From positions 1-33,515 of the forward strand of contig NZ_BPQD01000027.1 of the NCBI RefSeq assembly GCF_022179065.1: a DNA stretch of 33,515 bases. The letters are read 5' to 3'. The notes under the pieces were generated by a model. The model saw nothing but the letters and a program-made list of their open reading frames with translations. It ran no database searches and was not told where the DNA came from. Source of the stretch: Methylobacterium adhaesivum. GTDB lineage: Bacteria; Pseudomonadota; Alphaproteobacteria; Rhizobiales; Beijerinckiaceae. This document shows, piece after piece, positions 6,874 to 15,189 of the stretch (position 1 is the stretch's first letter; each line of letters begins with the position of its first letter). Position numbers and translations under genes: made by a program.

Positions 6874-9420
6874 TCAGGAGACGATGGTCCAGCCGTCCAC
6901 GGTCTCGCCCGGCCGGACCGGCTCCGAAGGACCGCGCGGCCCGATGTCCGCGCCGGTTCCCCGTGGATCGGGGGCCTGCCCGCCGGACCAGACCCATGCC
7001 TTCACCTCCGGCAGGTCATCGCCGGTGCGGCGGACGTATTCGCGATGCGTGTCCAGGACCTCGCGGAGGATGAGCTGGGCGTGGTCGCCCCGTCCCCCGA
7101 GCCGTGGCGTGGCCTGGAGGGCGGCGAGGGCGAGATGGAAGCGGTCGAGCCGGTTGAGCACGCACATGTCGAAGGGGGTCGTCGTCGTGCCTTCGTCGAT
7201 GAACCCGTGGACGTGGAGGTTCTCGTGGTTCGCCCGCTTGTAGGTCAGGCGGTGGATGAGCCAGGGATAGCCGTGATAGGCGAACACCACCGGCCGGTGG
7301 CGGGTGAACAGGCCGTCGAAGGTCGGATCGTCGAGGCCGTGGGGATGCATGGCGCGGGACGCCAGGGTCATGAGGTCGACGACGTTCACCACCCGAACCC
7401 GCAGATCCGGGACGTGCCGCCGCAGCCAATCCACGGCCGCCAGCGTCTCCAGGGTCGGCACGTCGCCGGCGCAGGCCATGACCACGTCGGGCTCCGCCTC
7501 GCCCTCGTTCGAGGCCCAGTCCCAGATCCCGGCGCCGGCCGCGCAGTGCCGCGCGGCCTCGTCGAGGCCGAGCCATTGCGGGGCGGGTTGCTTACCGGCG
7601 ACCACGACGTTGATGCGGTCGTGGGTGCGCAGGCAATGGTCCATGATGCACAGGAGGGTGTTGGCGTCCGGCGGCAGGTAGATGCGCTGGATGTCCCCGC
7701 GCTTGTTGGCGACGAAGTCGATGAAGCCCGGATCCTGGTGGCTGAAGCCGTTGTGGTCCTGGCGCCAGACATGGGACGACAGCAGGATGTTGAGCGAGGG
7801 CACCGGACGGCGCCATGACAGGGCGCGCACGCCCTTCAGCCACTTGGCGTGCTGGTTCACCATCGAATCGACGATGTGGATGAAGGCCTCGTAGCAGGCA
7901 AACACGCCGTGCCGCCCGGTCAGTACGTAGCCTTCGAGCCAGCCCTCGCAGAGATGTTCGCTTAGGACCTCCATCACCCGGCCCTGCCGCGCGAGATGGT
8001 CGTCGCTGGGCAGGATCGCCTCCTGCCAGACCCGGTCCGTGACCGCGAAGACCGCGTCGAGGCGGTTCGAGGTGGTCTCGTCCGGTCCCATGAGGCGGAA
8101 GTTCCGGGCCTCGGCGTTCAGCGCGATGACGTCGCGCAGGAATGTCCCGAGCACCCGGGTCGCCTCGGCCGCCGCGGCTCCGTGGCCCGGCACCGTGACC
8201 GCGTACCGGCGCAGGTCCGGCAGGCGGAGCGGCTGAGGATGCCGGCCGCCATTGGCCTGGGGGTTGGCGGAAAGGCGCCGCTCGCCCTCCGGAGCCAGGG
8301 CGGCCAGGCGGCCGATCAGGCGTCCCTGCCCGTCGAAGAGCTCCTCGGGCCGGTAGGAGCGCAGCCATCGTTCCAGGATTGCCCGGTGCTCCGGGTTCTC
8401 GCGGACCGCGGCGACGGGCACCTGATGCGAACGCCAGGTGTCCTCCACGGGCTTGCCGTCGACGGTCTTCGGTCCGGTCCATCCCTTCGGGCTGCGCAGC
8501 ACGATCATCGGCCAGCGGGGACGTTCGGTCTCGCCGCCGCGCGCCGAAGCCTGGATCTTCGCGATGTCGTCAAGGGCACCATCCAGGGCGGCGGCCATGG
8601 CCTGATGCATGTGGGCGGGGTCGCTCCCCCCGACGAAGGCCGGTTCGTAGCCGTAGCCCGCAAGGAGGCTGCGCAGCTCCGTTTCCGGCATCCGGTCGAG
8701 GATCGTCGGATTCGCGATCTTGTACCCGTTGAGGTGCAGGATCGGCAGCACGGCGCCGTCGGTGGCCGGATCGAGAAACTTCGCCGAATGCCACGCGGCG
8801 GCGAGGGGGCCCGTCTCGGCCTCGCCGTCGCCCACGGTACAGGCGACGATGAGGCCGGGATTGTCGAGGGCCGCGCCGAAGGCATGGGCGAGGGCATAGC
8901 CGAGTTCACCGCCCTCGTGGATCGAGCCGGGGAGCTCGGGAGAGGCGTGGCTCGGGATGCCGCCGGGAAACGAGAACTGGCGCATCAGGCGGCACAGGCC
9001 GTCGGTGTCGCGCGCGACGTCGGGATAGACCTCGCTGTAGGTGCCCTCCAGGTAGGCGTTGGCGACGAGGCCGGGCGCGCCGTGACCGGGCCCCCAGACG
9101 CCGATCATGTCGAGATCGCGCGCCCGAATGACCCGATTCAGATGGGCATAGATGAAGTTCAGGCCCGGGGTCGTCCCCCAATGGCCGAGAAGGCGTGGCT
9201 TGAGATGGGCGACATCGAGGGGCTGCCGCAGGAGCGGGTTGTCCATGAGGTAGATCTGCCCGACCGACAGATAATTCGCCGCCCGCCAATAGGCATCGAT
9301 GTCCTGCAACTGGTCCGGACCGAGGGGGCCCGGCACGAAGGGGGCGGGCGGGCGCCGGCCGCATCCGGTGGGGACGGGCCCTTCCTCGATTCGGACGTCG
9401 TCTGCTGACGGCTCGTTCAT
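6874..9420 (-). CDS. xfp: xylulose-5-phosphate/fructose-6-phosphate phosphoketolase
   Basis: The 848-residue protein spans the whole phosphoketolase family. Visible signatures are GHWGTTPG (residues 79-86), GPGHG (110-114), [15 protein letters not shown] (169-183) and the thiamine-diphosphate motif [11 protein letters not shown] starting at residue 197, with the closing N of NGYKIANPT about 33 residues later. The enzyme cleaves xylulose 5-phosphate or fructose 6-phosphate with inorganic phosphate to acetyl phosphate plus glyceraldehyde 3-phosphate or erythrose 4-phosphate. Acetate kinase follows nine bases downstream. Length is slightly above the usual ~790-830 because of an N-terminal Pro-rich stretch. 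A divergent FNR-type box lies 79.5 bp before the ATG, so the shunt is probably induced at low oxygen. Confidence 0.96.
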   Translation of the reverse strand: MNEPSADDVRIEEGPVPTGCGRRPPAPFVPGPLGPDQLQDIDAYWRAANYLSVGQIYLMDNPLLRQPLDVAHLKPRLLGHWGTTPGLNFIYAHLNRVIRARDLDMIGVWGPGHGAPGLVANAYLEGTYSEVYPDVARDTDGLCRLMRQFSFPGGIPSHASPELPGSIHEGGELGYALAHAFGAALDNPGLIVACTVGDGEAETGPLAAAWHSAKFLDPATDGAVLPILHLNGYKIANPTILDRMPETELRSLLAGYGYEPAFVGGSDPAHMHQAMAAALDGALDDIAKIQASARGGETERPRWPMIVLRSPKGWTGPKTVDGKPVEDTWRSHQVPVAAVRENPEHRAILERWLRSYRPEELFDGQGRLIGRLAALAPEGERRLSANPQANGGRHPQPLRLPDLRRYAVTVPGHGAAAAEATRVLGTFLRDVIALNAEARNFRLMGPDETTSNRLDAVFAVTDRVWQEAILPSDDHLARQGRVMEVLSEHLCEGWLEGYVLTGRHGVFACYEAFIHIVDSMVNQHAKWLKGVRALSWRRPVPSLNILLSSHVWRQDHNGFSHQDPGFIDFVANKRGDIQRIYLPPDANTLLCIMDHCLRTHDRINVVVAGKQPAPQWLGLDEAARHCAAGAGIWDWASNEGEAEPDVVMACAGDVPTLETLAAVDWLRRHVPDLRVRVVNVVDLMTLASRAMHPHGLDDPTFDGLFTRHRPVVFAYHGYPWLIHRLTYKRANHENLHVHGFIDEGTTTTPFDMCVLNRLDRFHLALAALQATPRLGGRGDHAQLILREVLDTHREYVRRTGDDLPEVKAWVWSGGQAPDPRGTGADIGPRGPSEPVRPGETVDGWTIVS

Positions 9421-9434
9421 GTCGGCGTCCCGAG

Positions 9435-9461
9435 TTCCGTGGCCCGAAATTCCGTGGCCCG
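9435..9461. repeat. 12-bp direct repeat in the xfp leader
   Basis: TTCCGTGGCCCG occurs at 9435-9446 and again at 9450-9461, a period of 15 bp, between the FNR-type box and the xfp start codon. It could be a local duplication or a regulator or RNA-binding site. Confidence 0.5.
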
Positions 9462-9492
9462 CCCGACGATGCGTCGCGCCGGACGGCCCGCC

Positions 9493-9506
9493 TTGATCCA
9501 GCTCAA
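9493..9506. promoter_or_regulatory. FNR/FixK-type box shared by xfp and the divergent BON operon
   Basis: TTGATCCAGCTCAA within the extended context GCC...GGC. The centre is 79.5 bp from the xfp start (minus) and 64.5 bp from the start at 9564 (plus). One box could therefore activate both directions, with predicted starts near 9458 and 9541. Confidence 0.7.
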
Positions 9507-9563
9507 GGCGGGCGCCGATTCGATGGGCATCATGGCGCGCACAATCGACAACGGGAGCGGGTG

Positions 9564-9776
9564 ATGCCCCTAATCGTGACCTCCACCTCCATCCGGTCGA
9601 TCCGGCACATCCGGGTGCCGATCACCGTCCGGGCGGACAATGTCGATGTCCCGGTCGATGTCCGCTCCGTTGTTTCGGACGGCCACCGCTACGGCAGCAT
9701 CGGCAGCCTGCAGGCCCTCGGCCTCGCCATCGTCGCCTCGGTGGTGACCTGCGCGATGCTGTGGCTCGTGCTCTGA
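9564..9776 (+). CDS. small single-TM protein
   Basis: The 70-residue protein has a polar, Val- and Asp-rich N-terminal half and one C-terminal hydrophobic helix at about residues 48-69 ([19 protein letters not shown]) ending at the terminus, so it is probably tail-anchored in the inner membrane. A GTG at 9561 precedes the ATG at 9564; I chose the ATG because GGGAG is six bases upstream. No family is recognised. It lies 64 bp downstream of an FNR-type box and 32 bp before the BON gene at 9809, so it is the first gene of that unit. Confidence 0.65.
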   Translation: MPLIVTSTSIRSIRHIRVPITVRADNVDVPVDVRSVVSDGHRYGSIGSLQALGLAIVASVVTCAMLWLVL

Positions 9777-9808
9777 AACCAAGCCGACCCACAGGGGGGA
9801 GACACGCG

Positions 9809-10456
9809 ATGGATGACGGGACCTTGCGACGGCACGTGGTGGAGGAGCTGGATTTCGACCCGAGGGTGGAGGCCGCCCATATCGGCGTCGCCGTCCGGGA
9901 TCGTATCGTGACGTTGTCCGGCCACGTGGCCACCTATGCCGAGAAGATCGCCGCGGAGGGGATCGCGCAGCGGGTCCGCGGCGTTCGCGCCGTCGTCGAG
10001 GCGATCGAGGTCCGCTATCCGGCCGACGAGAAGACCGGCGACGAGGAGCTCGCCGCGCGCGTCGTGAAGGTCCTGGCCTGGAACGTCTCCGTCCCCGACG
10101 GGGCGATCAGGGTCAAGGTCGAGCACGGTTACGTCACCCTCGATGGCTCCGTGCCCTGGTACTATCAGCGGGCCGCGGCCCAATCCGCCTTGAGCAAGCT
10201 CTCGGGCGTCCGGGGCGTGCTGAACCTCCTCGCCGTCAAACCTCCGGTGAGCGCGGCGGACGTGAAGGCGAAGGTGCTCGCGGCCCTGAAGCGAACCGTC
10301 CAGGACGCCGAGGCCATCACGGTCCGCGTCGAGGGGGACACGGTCATCCTCGACGGGACGGTCGAGCTCTGGGGCGAGCGCGAACGCGCCGAGCGCGCGG
10401 CGTGGTCCGCCCCGGGGGTCCGGGCGGTCGAGGATCGCCTCTGCCTCGTCTGGTAG
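9809..10456 (+). CDS. triple BON-domain protein (paralogue 2)
   Basis: The 215-residue protein has three BON domains in the same order and spacing as the proteins at 4115 and 14542. It shares the N-terminal (V)xELDFDP...IGVAV and the C-terminal ERAAWSxPGVRAVEDR. The glycine-bearing strand motifs are VTLSGHV, VTLDGSV and VILDGTV. A purine-rich GGGGGGAGA lies seven to fifteen bases before ATG 9809; the upstream in-frame ATG at 9761 was rejected because it overlaps the preceding gene and is not shared by the paralogues. No signal peptide is seen. It is probably cotranscribed with the small membrane protein from the FNR-type promoter at 9493. Confidence 0.88.
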   Translation: MDDGTLRRHVVEELDFDPRVEAAHIGVAVRDRIVTLSGHVATYAEKIAAEGIAQRVRGVRAVVEAIEVRYPADEKTGDEELAARVVKVLAWNVSVPDGAIRVKVEHGYVTLDGSVPWYYQRAAAQSALSKLSGVRGVLNLLAVKPPVSAADVKAKVLAALKRTVQDAEAITVRVEGDTVILDGTVELWGERERAERAAWSAPGVRAVEDRLCLVW

Positions 10457-10483
10457 CGTTCGGGCGGGCATCGAACCCGCGCC

Positions 10484-10497
10484 TTGCGCGGGATCAC
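10484..10497. promoter_or_regulatory. degenerate FNR/FixK-type box
   Basis: TTGCGCGGGATCAC matches seven of ten specified positions and keeps the gene-proximal ATCA. It is centred 152.5 bp before the start at 10643, farther than the other boxes, and may be a decayed or secondary site. Confidence 0.35.
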
Positions 10498-10541
10498 GGC
10501 CGGGCCGAGGCGGGTCCGAGTCGAGACAGGGCTGACTGAAG

Positions 10542-10555
10542 GCCGGCTGGATCAA
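10542..10555. promoter_or_regulatory. half FNR/FixK-type box for the gene at 10643
   Basis: GCCGGCTGGATCAA has a perfect proximal half (CTGGATCAAGG, as in the BON boxes) but no distal half. The centre is 94.5 bp upstream of the ATG at 10643, within the usual spacing range, so it could be a weak site. Confidence 0.4.
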
Positions 10556-10642
10556 GGCTGGCCAGCCCAGCGCGAAAGGTTGTGCGCTCGATCCGGGCCG
10601 ACGCCCGGTCCTTCACGCATCCGGGTCAATGGGGGCTTCCAG

Positions 10643-10960
10643 ATGACGACGACGAAGCAGGGGTTCTGGGTACCGCGACGCAAGCGCGGCGACCTCGCCA
10701 CCCGTTGGATGGAACTGAAGCTGGCCAAGCAGAAGAAAGCGGCCGGTCGGGAGCGCGGTTGCGCCGCGGACGCATCCCGTCCGCTGGATATCGGTGCGTT
10801 GTTCGTCCTCGTGCAGGCGGTCTCGAGCAAGGGATTCGGCTCGCGGCAGGTCGCGTTGCAGGCGCGCCTCGACGAAGCGTTATGGCGTCCGCCCGCGCGA
10901 TCGAACCATTCCACCGCCCGCGCCGCGTCGCTTGAGATGGATCAATGTCGCGGCCCCTGA
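10643..10960 (+). CDS. hypothetical basic protein, 105 aa
   Basis: I do not recognise a family. The N-terminal half is strongly basic (WVPRRKRGDLATRWMELKLAKQKKA), followed by a helical stretch at about residues 50-90. No signal peptide or membrane segment is seen. The ATG at 10643 follows a GGGGGC purine run; upstream starts would extend into low-complexity sequence. The last codons overlap an FNR-type box at 10932-10945 that serves the USP gene downstream, so the tail sequence SLEMDQ may be shaped by the operator. It is probably expressed with the island, but its own box is weak. Confidence 0.55.
   Translation: MTTTKQGFWVPRRKRGDLATRWMELKLAKQKKAAGRERGCAADASRPLDIGALFVLVQAVSSKGFGSRQVALQARLDEALWRPPARSNHSTARAASLEMDQCRGP
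10932..10945. promoter_or_regulatory. FNR/FixK-type box for the USP-cytochrome operon
   Basis: TTGAGATGGATCAA, nine of ten specified positions, centred 74.5 bp before the USP start at 11013. The predicted transcription start is near 10980. It lies in the last codons of the preceding 105-residue gene. Confidence 0.7.
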
Positions 10961-11012
10961 GTCGGGCAAACGTCTCCGCGCCGGGCCGGTGCCCGCGAGC
11001 GAGGGGCGCATC

Positions 11013-11828
11013 ATGAAGATCTCCAACGTGATGGTGTCGCTGGATCTGGGGGCCGCCGCCGCGGACCGGGTCCAGCTCGCAGCGAACATCGCCGGGCGCT
11101 TCGATGCGCGGCTGATCGGCGTCGCGGCGCGTCAGGTGCCCGGCCTCATCGCCGTCAGCGACGTCCGCGAAGCCCAGCACGTCTACGAGGAGGAGGATCG
11201 TCGCGCCAACGAGCAGCTCGCCGAGGCGAAGGCGGTGTTCGAGCGCGGAGCCGAGCGCGGCGTCAAGACGGCGTGGCGTTCGGCCCTGACCGAACCGACG
11301 GCCTACCTCGTGGAGCAGGCGCGCGCGGCCGACCTGGTCGTGGTGGGCCGTCACGGTCCGGCGGACGGTGACCCGGGCCTGATGGGCGTCTCCACCGGCG
11401 CGCTCCTGATGGAGATCGGGCGGCCCGTCATCGTGGCCCCTCCGGGAATCGAGCGCCTCGCGGCCAAGCGGGTGGTCGTGGCCTGGAAGGACACCCGCGA
11501 GGCGCGCCGGGCGGTCCAGGACGCCCTGCCGTTCCTCAGCAGGGCCGATGCGGTCCCCGTCGTGGTGGTGGGACCGGGAGCGCACCGCGAGGGGGCCGAG
11601 GACGTCGCCGCCTACCTGTCCGGGCATGGGGTCAGCGTGACGACGCACCTGTTGCCGAGCCCTGCGGTCAGCGCGTCCGAGGAGATCCTCCGCTTCGCGC
11701 AGCGCGAGGGAGCCGACCTGATCGTCATGGGCGCGTACGGGCATACCCGATTGCGCGAGTGGATCTTCGGCGGCGCCACGCACGAGATCCTGCAGACCAT
11801 GCCCGTCTGCTGCCTGATGAGCCACTGA
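11013..11828 (+). CDS. tandem universal stress protein (USP 1)
   Basis: The 271-residue protein has two UspA domains, residues about 1-145 and 150-271. The second ends with the nucleotide-binding pattern MGAYGHTRLREWIFGGATHEIL and the terminal VCCLMSH shared with the USPs at 14454 and 20268. Tandem USPs bind ATP and act in stress survival; the precise role of this one is unknown. The ATG at 11013 (MKISNVMVSLDLG) was preferred over upstream frames because it is where the first USP domain begins and a GAGGGG purine run precedes it. Its TGA overlaps the ATG of the cytochrome gene (TGATG at 11826-11830), so the two are translationally coupled. Confidence 0.9.
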   Translation: MKISNVMVSLDLGAAAADRVQLAANIAGRFDARLIGVAARQVPGLIAVSDVREAQHVYEEEDRRANEQLAEAKAVFERGAERGVKTAWRSALTEPTAYLVEQARAADLVVVGRHGPADGDPGLMGVSTGALLMEIGRPVIVAPPGIERLAAKRVVVAWKDTREARRAVQDALPFLSRADAVPVVVVGPGAHREGAEDVAAYLSGHGVSVTTHLLPSPAVSASEEILRFAQREGADLIVMGAYGHTRLREWIFGGATHEILQTMPVCCLMSH

Positions 11829-12169
11829 TGCGCGCCTCCTGCCACTCGGGTCCCCGCGCGGCCATGACGGTCGCGCTCCTCTGGCTCGGCGCATCCGGCC
11901 CCGCCACCGCATGGGACCTCAAGGTCAAGCAGGGCGAGACCATCGCCCGGACGAACTGCGCCCGCTGCCACGCCATCGGACGGCAGGGCGAGAGTCCCTT
12001 TCGGGACGCGCCCCCGTTCCGCGACCTGCACGCCCGCTACCCCGTCGAGTCCCTCGCGGAGGCGCTGGCGGAGGGCATCGTCACCGGTCACCCGACCATG
12101 CCCGAGTTTCGTCTCGAACCCGACCAGGCCGACGACCTGATCGCCTATCTCAAGTCGCTCGAACGCTGA
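11828..12169 (+). CDS. small monohaem cytochrome c
   Basis: The 113-residue precursor has a signal peptide (about residues 1-29, ending ATAWD) and one haem-attachment motif, C44-A-R-C47-H48. Met91 in HPTMPEF is the likely sixth haem ligand. The mature protein of about 85 residues is a class I c-type cytochrome expected in the periplasm. The start codon overlaps the USP stop, an unusual coupling of a cytoplasmic stress protein to an exported electron carrier. It is followed after 19 bp by another USP gene, and all three should be transcribed from the FNR-type promoter at 10932. The electron donor and acceptor are unknown. Confidence 0.9.
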   Translation: MRASCHSGPRAAMTVALLWLGASGPATAWDLKVKQGETIARTNCARCHAIGRQGESPFRDAPPFRDLHARYPVESLAEALAEGIVTGHPTMPEFRLEPDQADDLIAYLKSLER

Positions 12170-12188
12170 GCCGTGAAGGGAACCCGCG

Positions 12189-13061
12189 ATGTTCCTGCGC
12201 TGCCTCCTCGTCCCCACGGGTCCCGGCCTCGACCCGGAGCGCTGCCTGGATGCCGCGCTTCACCTCAGCCGACGCCTGCACGCGCACATCAACGTGAGCT
12301 TCATGGCGCCCGGTCCGCAGCATGTCCTCGCCGGCATGGCGAGCCTCGTGCCCGTTGACGGCGCGACCATCACGGCCATCGAGCAAGGGGTGCAGGAGGC
12401 CGCGGCCACGGGCCGGTCGGCGGTCCAGGCCTGGTGCGAGCGCCGGGCGGTGGGATTTATGCCGGCGGCCGAGCGCCTCGACGCCACCTTCGTGAGCTGG
12501 GGCGAGCTTGCGGGCGAGGTCGAGCCCATCCTGACGCGCGTCGGACGTGTCAACGACCTCGTTATCGTCGACCAGCCCGATCCCGCGCAGCCCTTCACCG
12601 GGCGCGCCCTCGACACCGCCCTGTTCTCCGTCGGACGCCCAACCCTGATGATCGGCGCGCCCGTGACCTTCAATCCGCTGCACCATGTCGTCATCGCCTG
12701 GAACGGCAGCCTCGAGGCGACGCGCCTGGTCGGGCAATCCATCACCCTCCTGCGCGAAGCCACGCGGGTGACCGTCATCCACGCGAAGACCGGGACGGGC
12801 CCCGATCGATACGAGGACACCCTTGCGGCCGACCTGTGCGGCTACCTGCGCTGGCACGGCATCGTGGCGGAGGCGGTCACCCTCCCGGCGGTCGAAGGCA
12901 TGCCCGCGGGGGCCGCGCTCCTCACGGAGGCCGAGAAACGGAAGGCGTCCATGCTGGCCCTAGGGGCCTACACCCACAGCCGGGTGCGCGAATTCCTCCT
13001 CGGAGGCGTCACCCGCCACGTCATCGAGAACGCCCGCCTGCCGGTTCTCATGGCGCACTGA
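12189..13061 (+). CDS. tandem universal stress protein (USP 2)
   Basis: The 290-residue protein has two UspA-like domains. The C-terminal one carries LGAYTHSRVREFLLGGVTRHVI and ends LPVLMAH, so it keeps the ATP-binding glycine pattern. The N-terminal domain (MFLRCLLVPTG) is more divergent than in the three other USPs and lacks an obvious glycine-rich loop. GAAGGGA lies eight to fourteen bases before the ATG. It is the last gene of the USP-cytochrome-USP operon and is convergent with the minus-strand genes starting at 13098. Confidence 0.88.
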   Translation: MFLRCLLVPTGPGLDPERCLDAALHLSRRLHAHINVSFMAPGPQHVLAGMASLVPVDGATITAIEQGVQEAAATGRSAVQAWCERRAVGFMPAAERLDATFVSWGELAGEVEPILTRVGRVNDLVIVDQPDPAQPFTGRALDTALFSVGRPTLMIGAPVTFNPLHHVVIAWNGSLEATRLVGQSITLLREATRVTVIHAKTGTGPDRYEDTLAADLCGYLRWHGIVAEAVTLPAVEGMPAGAALLTEAEKRKASMLALGAYTHSRVREFLLGGVTRHVIENARLPVLMAH

Positions 13062-13063
13062 TA

Positions 13064-13078
13064 CCGGGACGCACCCGG
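13064..13078. terminator. short hairpin between convergent genes
   Basis: CCGGG, a five-base loop and CCCGG lie just after the USP 2 stop codon. The stem is only 5 bp and no T-run follows, so this is a weak terminator candidate. Confidence 0.25.
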
Positions 13079-13097
13079 CACCTTCCGCGATCCGTTC

Positions 13098-13547
13098 CTA
13101 TCCGCCGCAGAGATGCCGCTGGATCTCGTCGACCGTGTGCCGGGTCAGGTCCTTGTCCACGTCCGCGATGACGGCGGCCCTGACCCGGTCGGAGAGCGTG
13201 TGCCGCAGCTCCGACAGCGTCCGCGGCGGGGCGGCGATGACGAGCGCGGCCCCTTCGTCCACGATCCGGTCCAGGGCCGCCGCGACCGTCGCGGCGAACC
13301 GGTGCTCGGCGATCTCGTGCCAATCCGGCTGCTCGAGGGCGCTGCGTCGGTCGCCGAATCGGACCCGTGGCGGCCGTTCCGTTCCCTGCTCGTGGGTCGG
13401 TGGATTGGGGGGCGCTTCGAAGACCCGTTGCACGCGAAGACGGGGCTCCAGGGCCGTTCCCTCGTTGCGCAGGATGAGGGCCTTCCGGCCGTCCCCCACG
13501 AGGACGTACCCGTCGTGCGGGATCATGAGGGTGGGCTTCTCGCTCAT
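13098..13547 (-). CDS. host attachment family protein (baeRF-like)
   Basis: The 149-residue protein opens with a strand-rich segment, GYVLVGDGRKALILRNEG, typical of the Host_attach family. It ends with VIADVDKDLTRHTVDEIQRHL, which resembles the family's C-terminal DLTxxxxxEIxxHL signature. The family was named for a proposed role in attachment to host cells, but its fold relates to release-factor eRF1-like (baeRF) domains and its real activity is uncertain. The start at 13547 has GGAG about 9 bases upstream; an ATG 28 codons earlier lacks support. It is the last gene of the minus-strand run that includes USP 3 and BON 3. Confidence 0.75.
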   Translation of the reverse strand: MSEKPTLMIPHDGYVLVGDGRKALILRNEGTALEPRLRVQRVFEAPPNPPTHEQGTERPPRVRFGDRRSALEQPDWHEIAEHRFAATVAAALDRIVDEGAALVIAAPPRTLSELRHTLSDRVRAAVIADVDKDLTRHTVDEIQRHLCGG

Positions 13548-13644
13548 CGTCCGGCTCCGGTCATCCCTGTCCGCGTGCTTGGCCCTGCGGATCTCGGCGT
13601 CGCGCGAGCGCCGCAGCGCCACGGTTCTCACCCGGAATCACCTC

Positions 13645-14454
13645 TCAATGGCTCATCAGGCAGCAGACGGGACAGCTGGCGAGGAGATCCCGGGTGACGC
13701 CCCCGAAGGCCCATTCGCGCAGGCGGCCGTGGCCGTAGCCCCCCGTGACGATCAGGTCGGCGGCCTGCTCGGAGGCCGCGTCCACCAGCGCCTCGGCGGT
13801 CCCGGCCCCGTAGGCATCCTTCTGGACCGCGGTGGCCTCGACGTCGTGGGCCTGGAGGAAGCCGAGGAGGGCCTGGCTGTCGGCGGCTCCGCGCCCGTCG
13901 TCGATGGACAGGACGACGACATGCGAGGCCCGCTTCAGGAACGGCAGGGCGTCCCAGACGGCGCGGCGCGCCTCGCGGGTGTTCTTCCATCCGATGGCGA
14001 TGCGGCGGGCCTCGACATGGTCGATGTTGGGAGGGACCACGAGAACCGGTCGGCCGAGCTGCAGGACGGCGTCGCCCGGGTGGACGGACAGGAGCGGGTT
14101 CCCGTCATCGCCCCGGCCGATGACGACGAGATCGGCGGCGGCGGCCTGCCGGGTCAGGAAGGCGAGGGGGACGTCGAGGTTCGACCGCCACTCGACCCGG
14201 CTTCGGACACCGGCGGCCTCCTTGAAGTTCTCGTGCGCGAGCCTGAGGTCGTTCACGACCGCCTCCTGCACCGAGGCCATGCAGTAGCCCCCGCCCAGGG
14301 TCGGACCGACGGGCACGGCCTCATAGGCCGGCATCTCCGCCGCGACGCCGATGAGGCGCGCCTTGAAATCGTCCGCGAGATGGCCCGCGAGACGGACGCG
14401 GCCGCGGGACTGCTCGCCGAGGTCGACGGCGACCATGATGCTTGCGTAGGACAT
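13645..14454 (-). CDS. tandem universal stress protein (USP 3)
   Basis: The 269-residue protein starts MSYASIMVAVDLG, nearly the same as USP 4 at 20268, and ends VTGGYGHGRLREWAFGGVTRDLL followed by CPVCCLMSH. Both halves are UspA domains. The linker segment RIAIGWKNTREARRAVWDALPFL is shared with USP 1 and USP 4, so these three are recent paralogues, while USP 2 is more distant. GAGGT lies eight to twelve bases before the ATG at 14454. It follows the BON gene at 14542 by 87 bp on the same strand. I see no FNR-type box in that gap, so it is probably transcribed from the box at 15279. Confidence 0.9.
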   Translation of the reverse strand: MSYASIMVAVDLGEQSRGRVRLAGHLADDFKARLIGVAAEMPAYEAVPVGPTLGGGYCMASVQEAVVNDLRLAHENFKEAAGVRSRVEWRSNLDVPLAFLTRQAAAADLVVIGRGDDGNPLLSVHPGDAVLQLGRPVLVVPPNIDHVEARRIAIGWKNTREARRAVWDALPFLKRASHVVVLSIDDGRGAADSQALLGFLQAHDVEATAVQKDAYGAGTAEALVDAASEQAADLIVTGGYGHGRLREWAFGGVTRDLLASCPVCCLMSH

Positions 14455-14541
14455 GGAAGACCTCACACGGACAGGGCGTTTCGCGGCGGAGATCGAATGG
14501 ACCGACCGGGACCGGCGCCTCGGCCGGCCCCGGTTCACGGG

Positions 14542-15189
14542 TCAGGCGAGGGTCAGGCGATCCTCGACGGCCCGGACGCCCGAGGCGGACCAGGCGGCGT
14601 TCTCGGCGAGCTTGCGCTCGTACCAGGCGTGGACGGAGCCATCGAGGGTGACCGTGTCGCCCTCGACCGACACCTTGATGTGGTCCGCCTCGACCTCGGC
14701 GTTGCGCTTGAGCGCCGCCTCGATCTTCGAGCGGACGTCGGCCGCGCTCGCCTTCGGCCTGACCTCGATCATGTTGACGATGCCGGCGACGCCCGCGAGC
14801 CGCCGGATCGCCCGATAGGCCTCCTCCTTCTGGTACTGCCATTCGACCTGACCGGTGAGCGTGACGGAGCCGTTCTGCACCTTCACCTGCACGGCGTTCT
14901 TCGGCACGAGGGCGGACCAGTCGAGCATCTGCACCGCGCGGTGCGCCAGGTCCTCGTCGCGGGGCGGCGCCTCACCGGCGAAGCGGACCTTGATCTCCTC
15001 GACCACGCCGCGCACGCCCCGAACCTTCCGGGCCGCCTTCTCGGCCGCCACGCGCTCCATGTAGCTGCCGACATGCCCGGTCAGCGTGACGATGCCGTCG
15101 TCCACCGCGACGCCGATATGGGCCGCGCCGATGCTGGGATCGAAGTCGAGCTCGTCGATGATGTCCTGGCGAAGGATCTTGTCACTCAT
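14542..15189 (-). CDS. triple BON-domain protein (paralogue 3)
   Basis: The 215-residue protein has three BON domains with IVTLTGHV, SVTLTGQV and TVTLDGSV strands and the same termini as the proteins at 4115 and 9809. Its ATG overlaps the TGA of the receiver-like gene upstream (ATGA at 15186-15189), so it is translationally coupled to it. AAGGGAGA lies five to thirteen bases before the ATG. An FNR-type box at 15279-15292, identical to that of paralogue 1, lies inside the preceding gene. A cytoplasmic location is likely because no signal peptide is present. Confidence 0.9.
   Translation of the reverse strand: MSDKILRQDIIDELDFDPSIGAAHIGVAVDDGIVTLTGHVGSYMERVAAEKAARKVRGVRGVVEEIKVRFAGEAPPRDEDLAHRAVQMLDWSALVPKNAVQVKVQNGSVTLTGQVEWQYQKEEAYRAIRRLAGVAGIVNMIEVRPKASAADVRSKIEAALKRNAEVEADHIKVSVEGDTVTLDGSVHAWYERKLAENAAWSASGVRAVEDRLTLA

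Noticed and set aside
5719-7818. 699-residue plus-strand open frame opposite ackA and xfp
   Set aside because: Antisense to genes with clear catalytic motifs; no protein-like signatures.
10484-10497. Counting this as a strong regulon box
   Set aside because: Only seven of ten positions match and the spacing to the gene is too long; it is listed only as a weak site.
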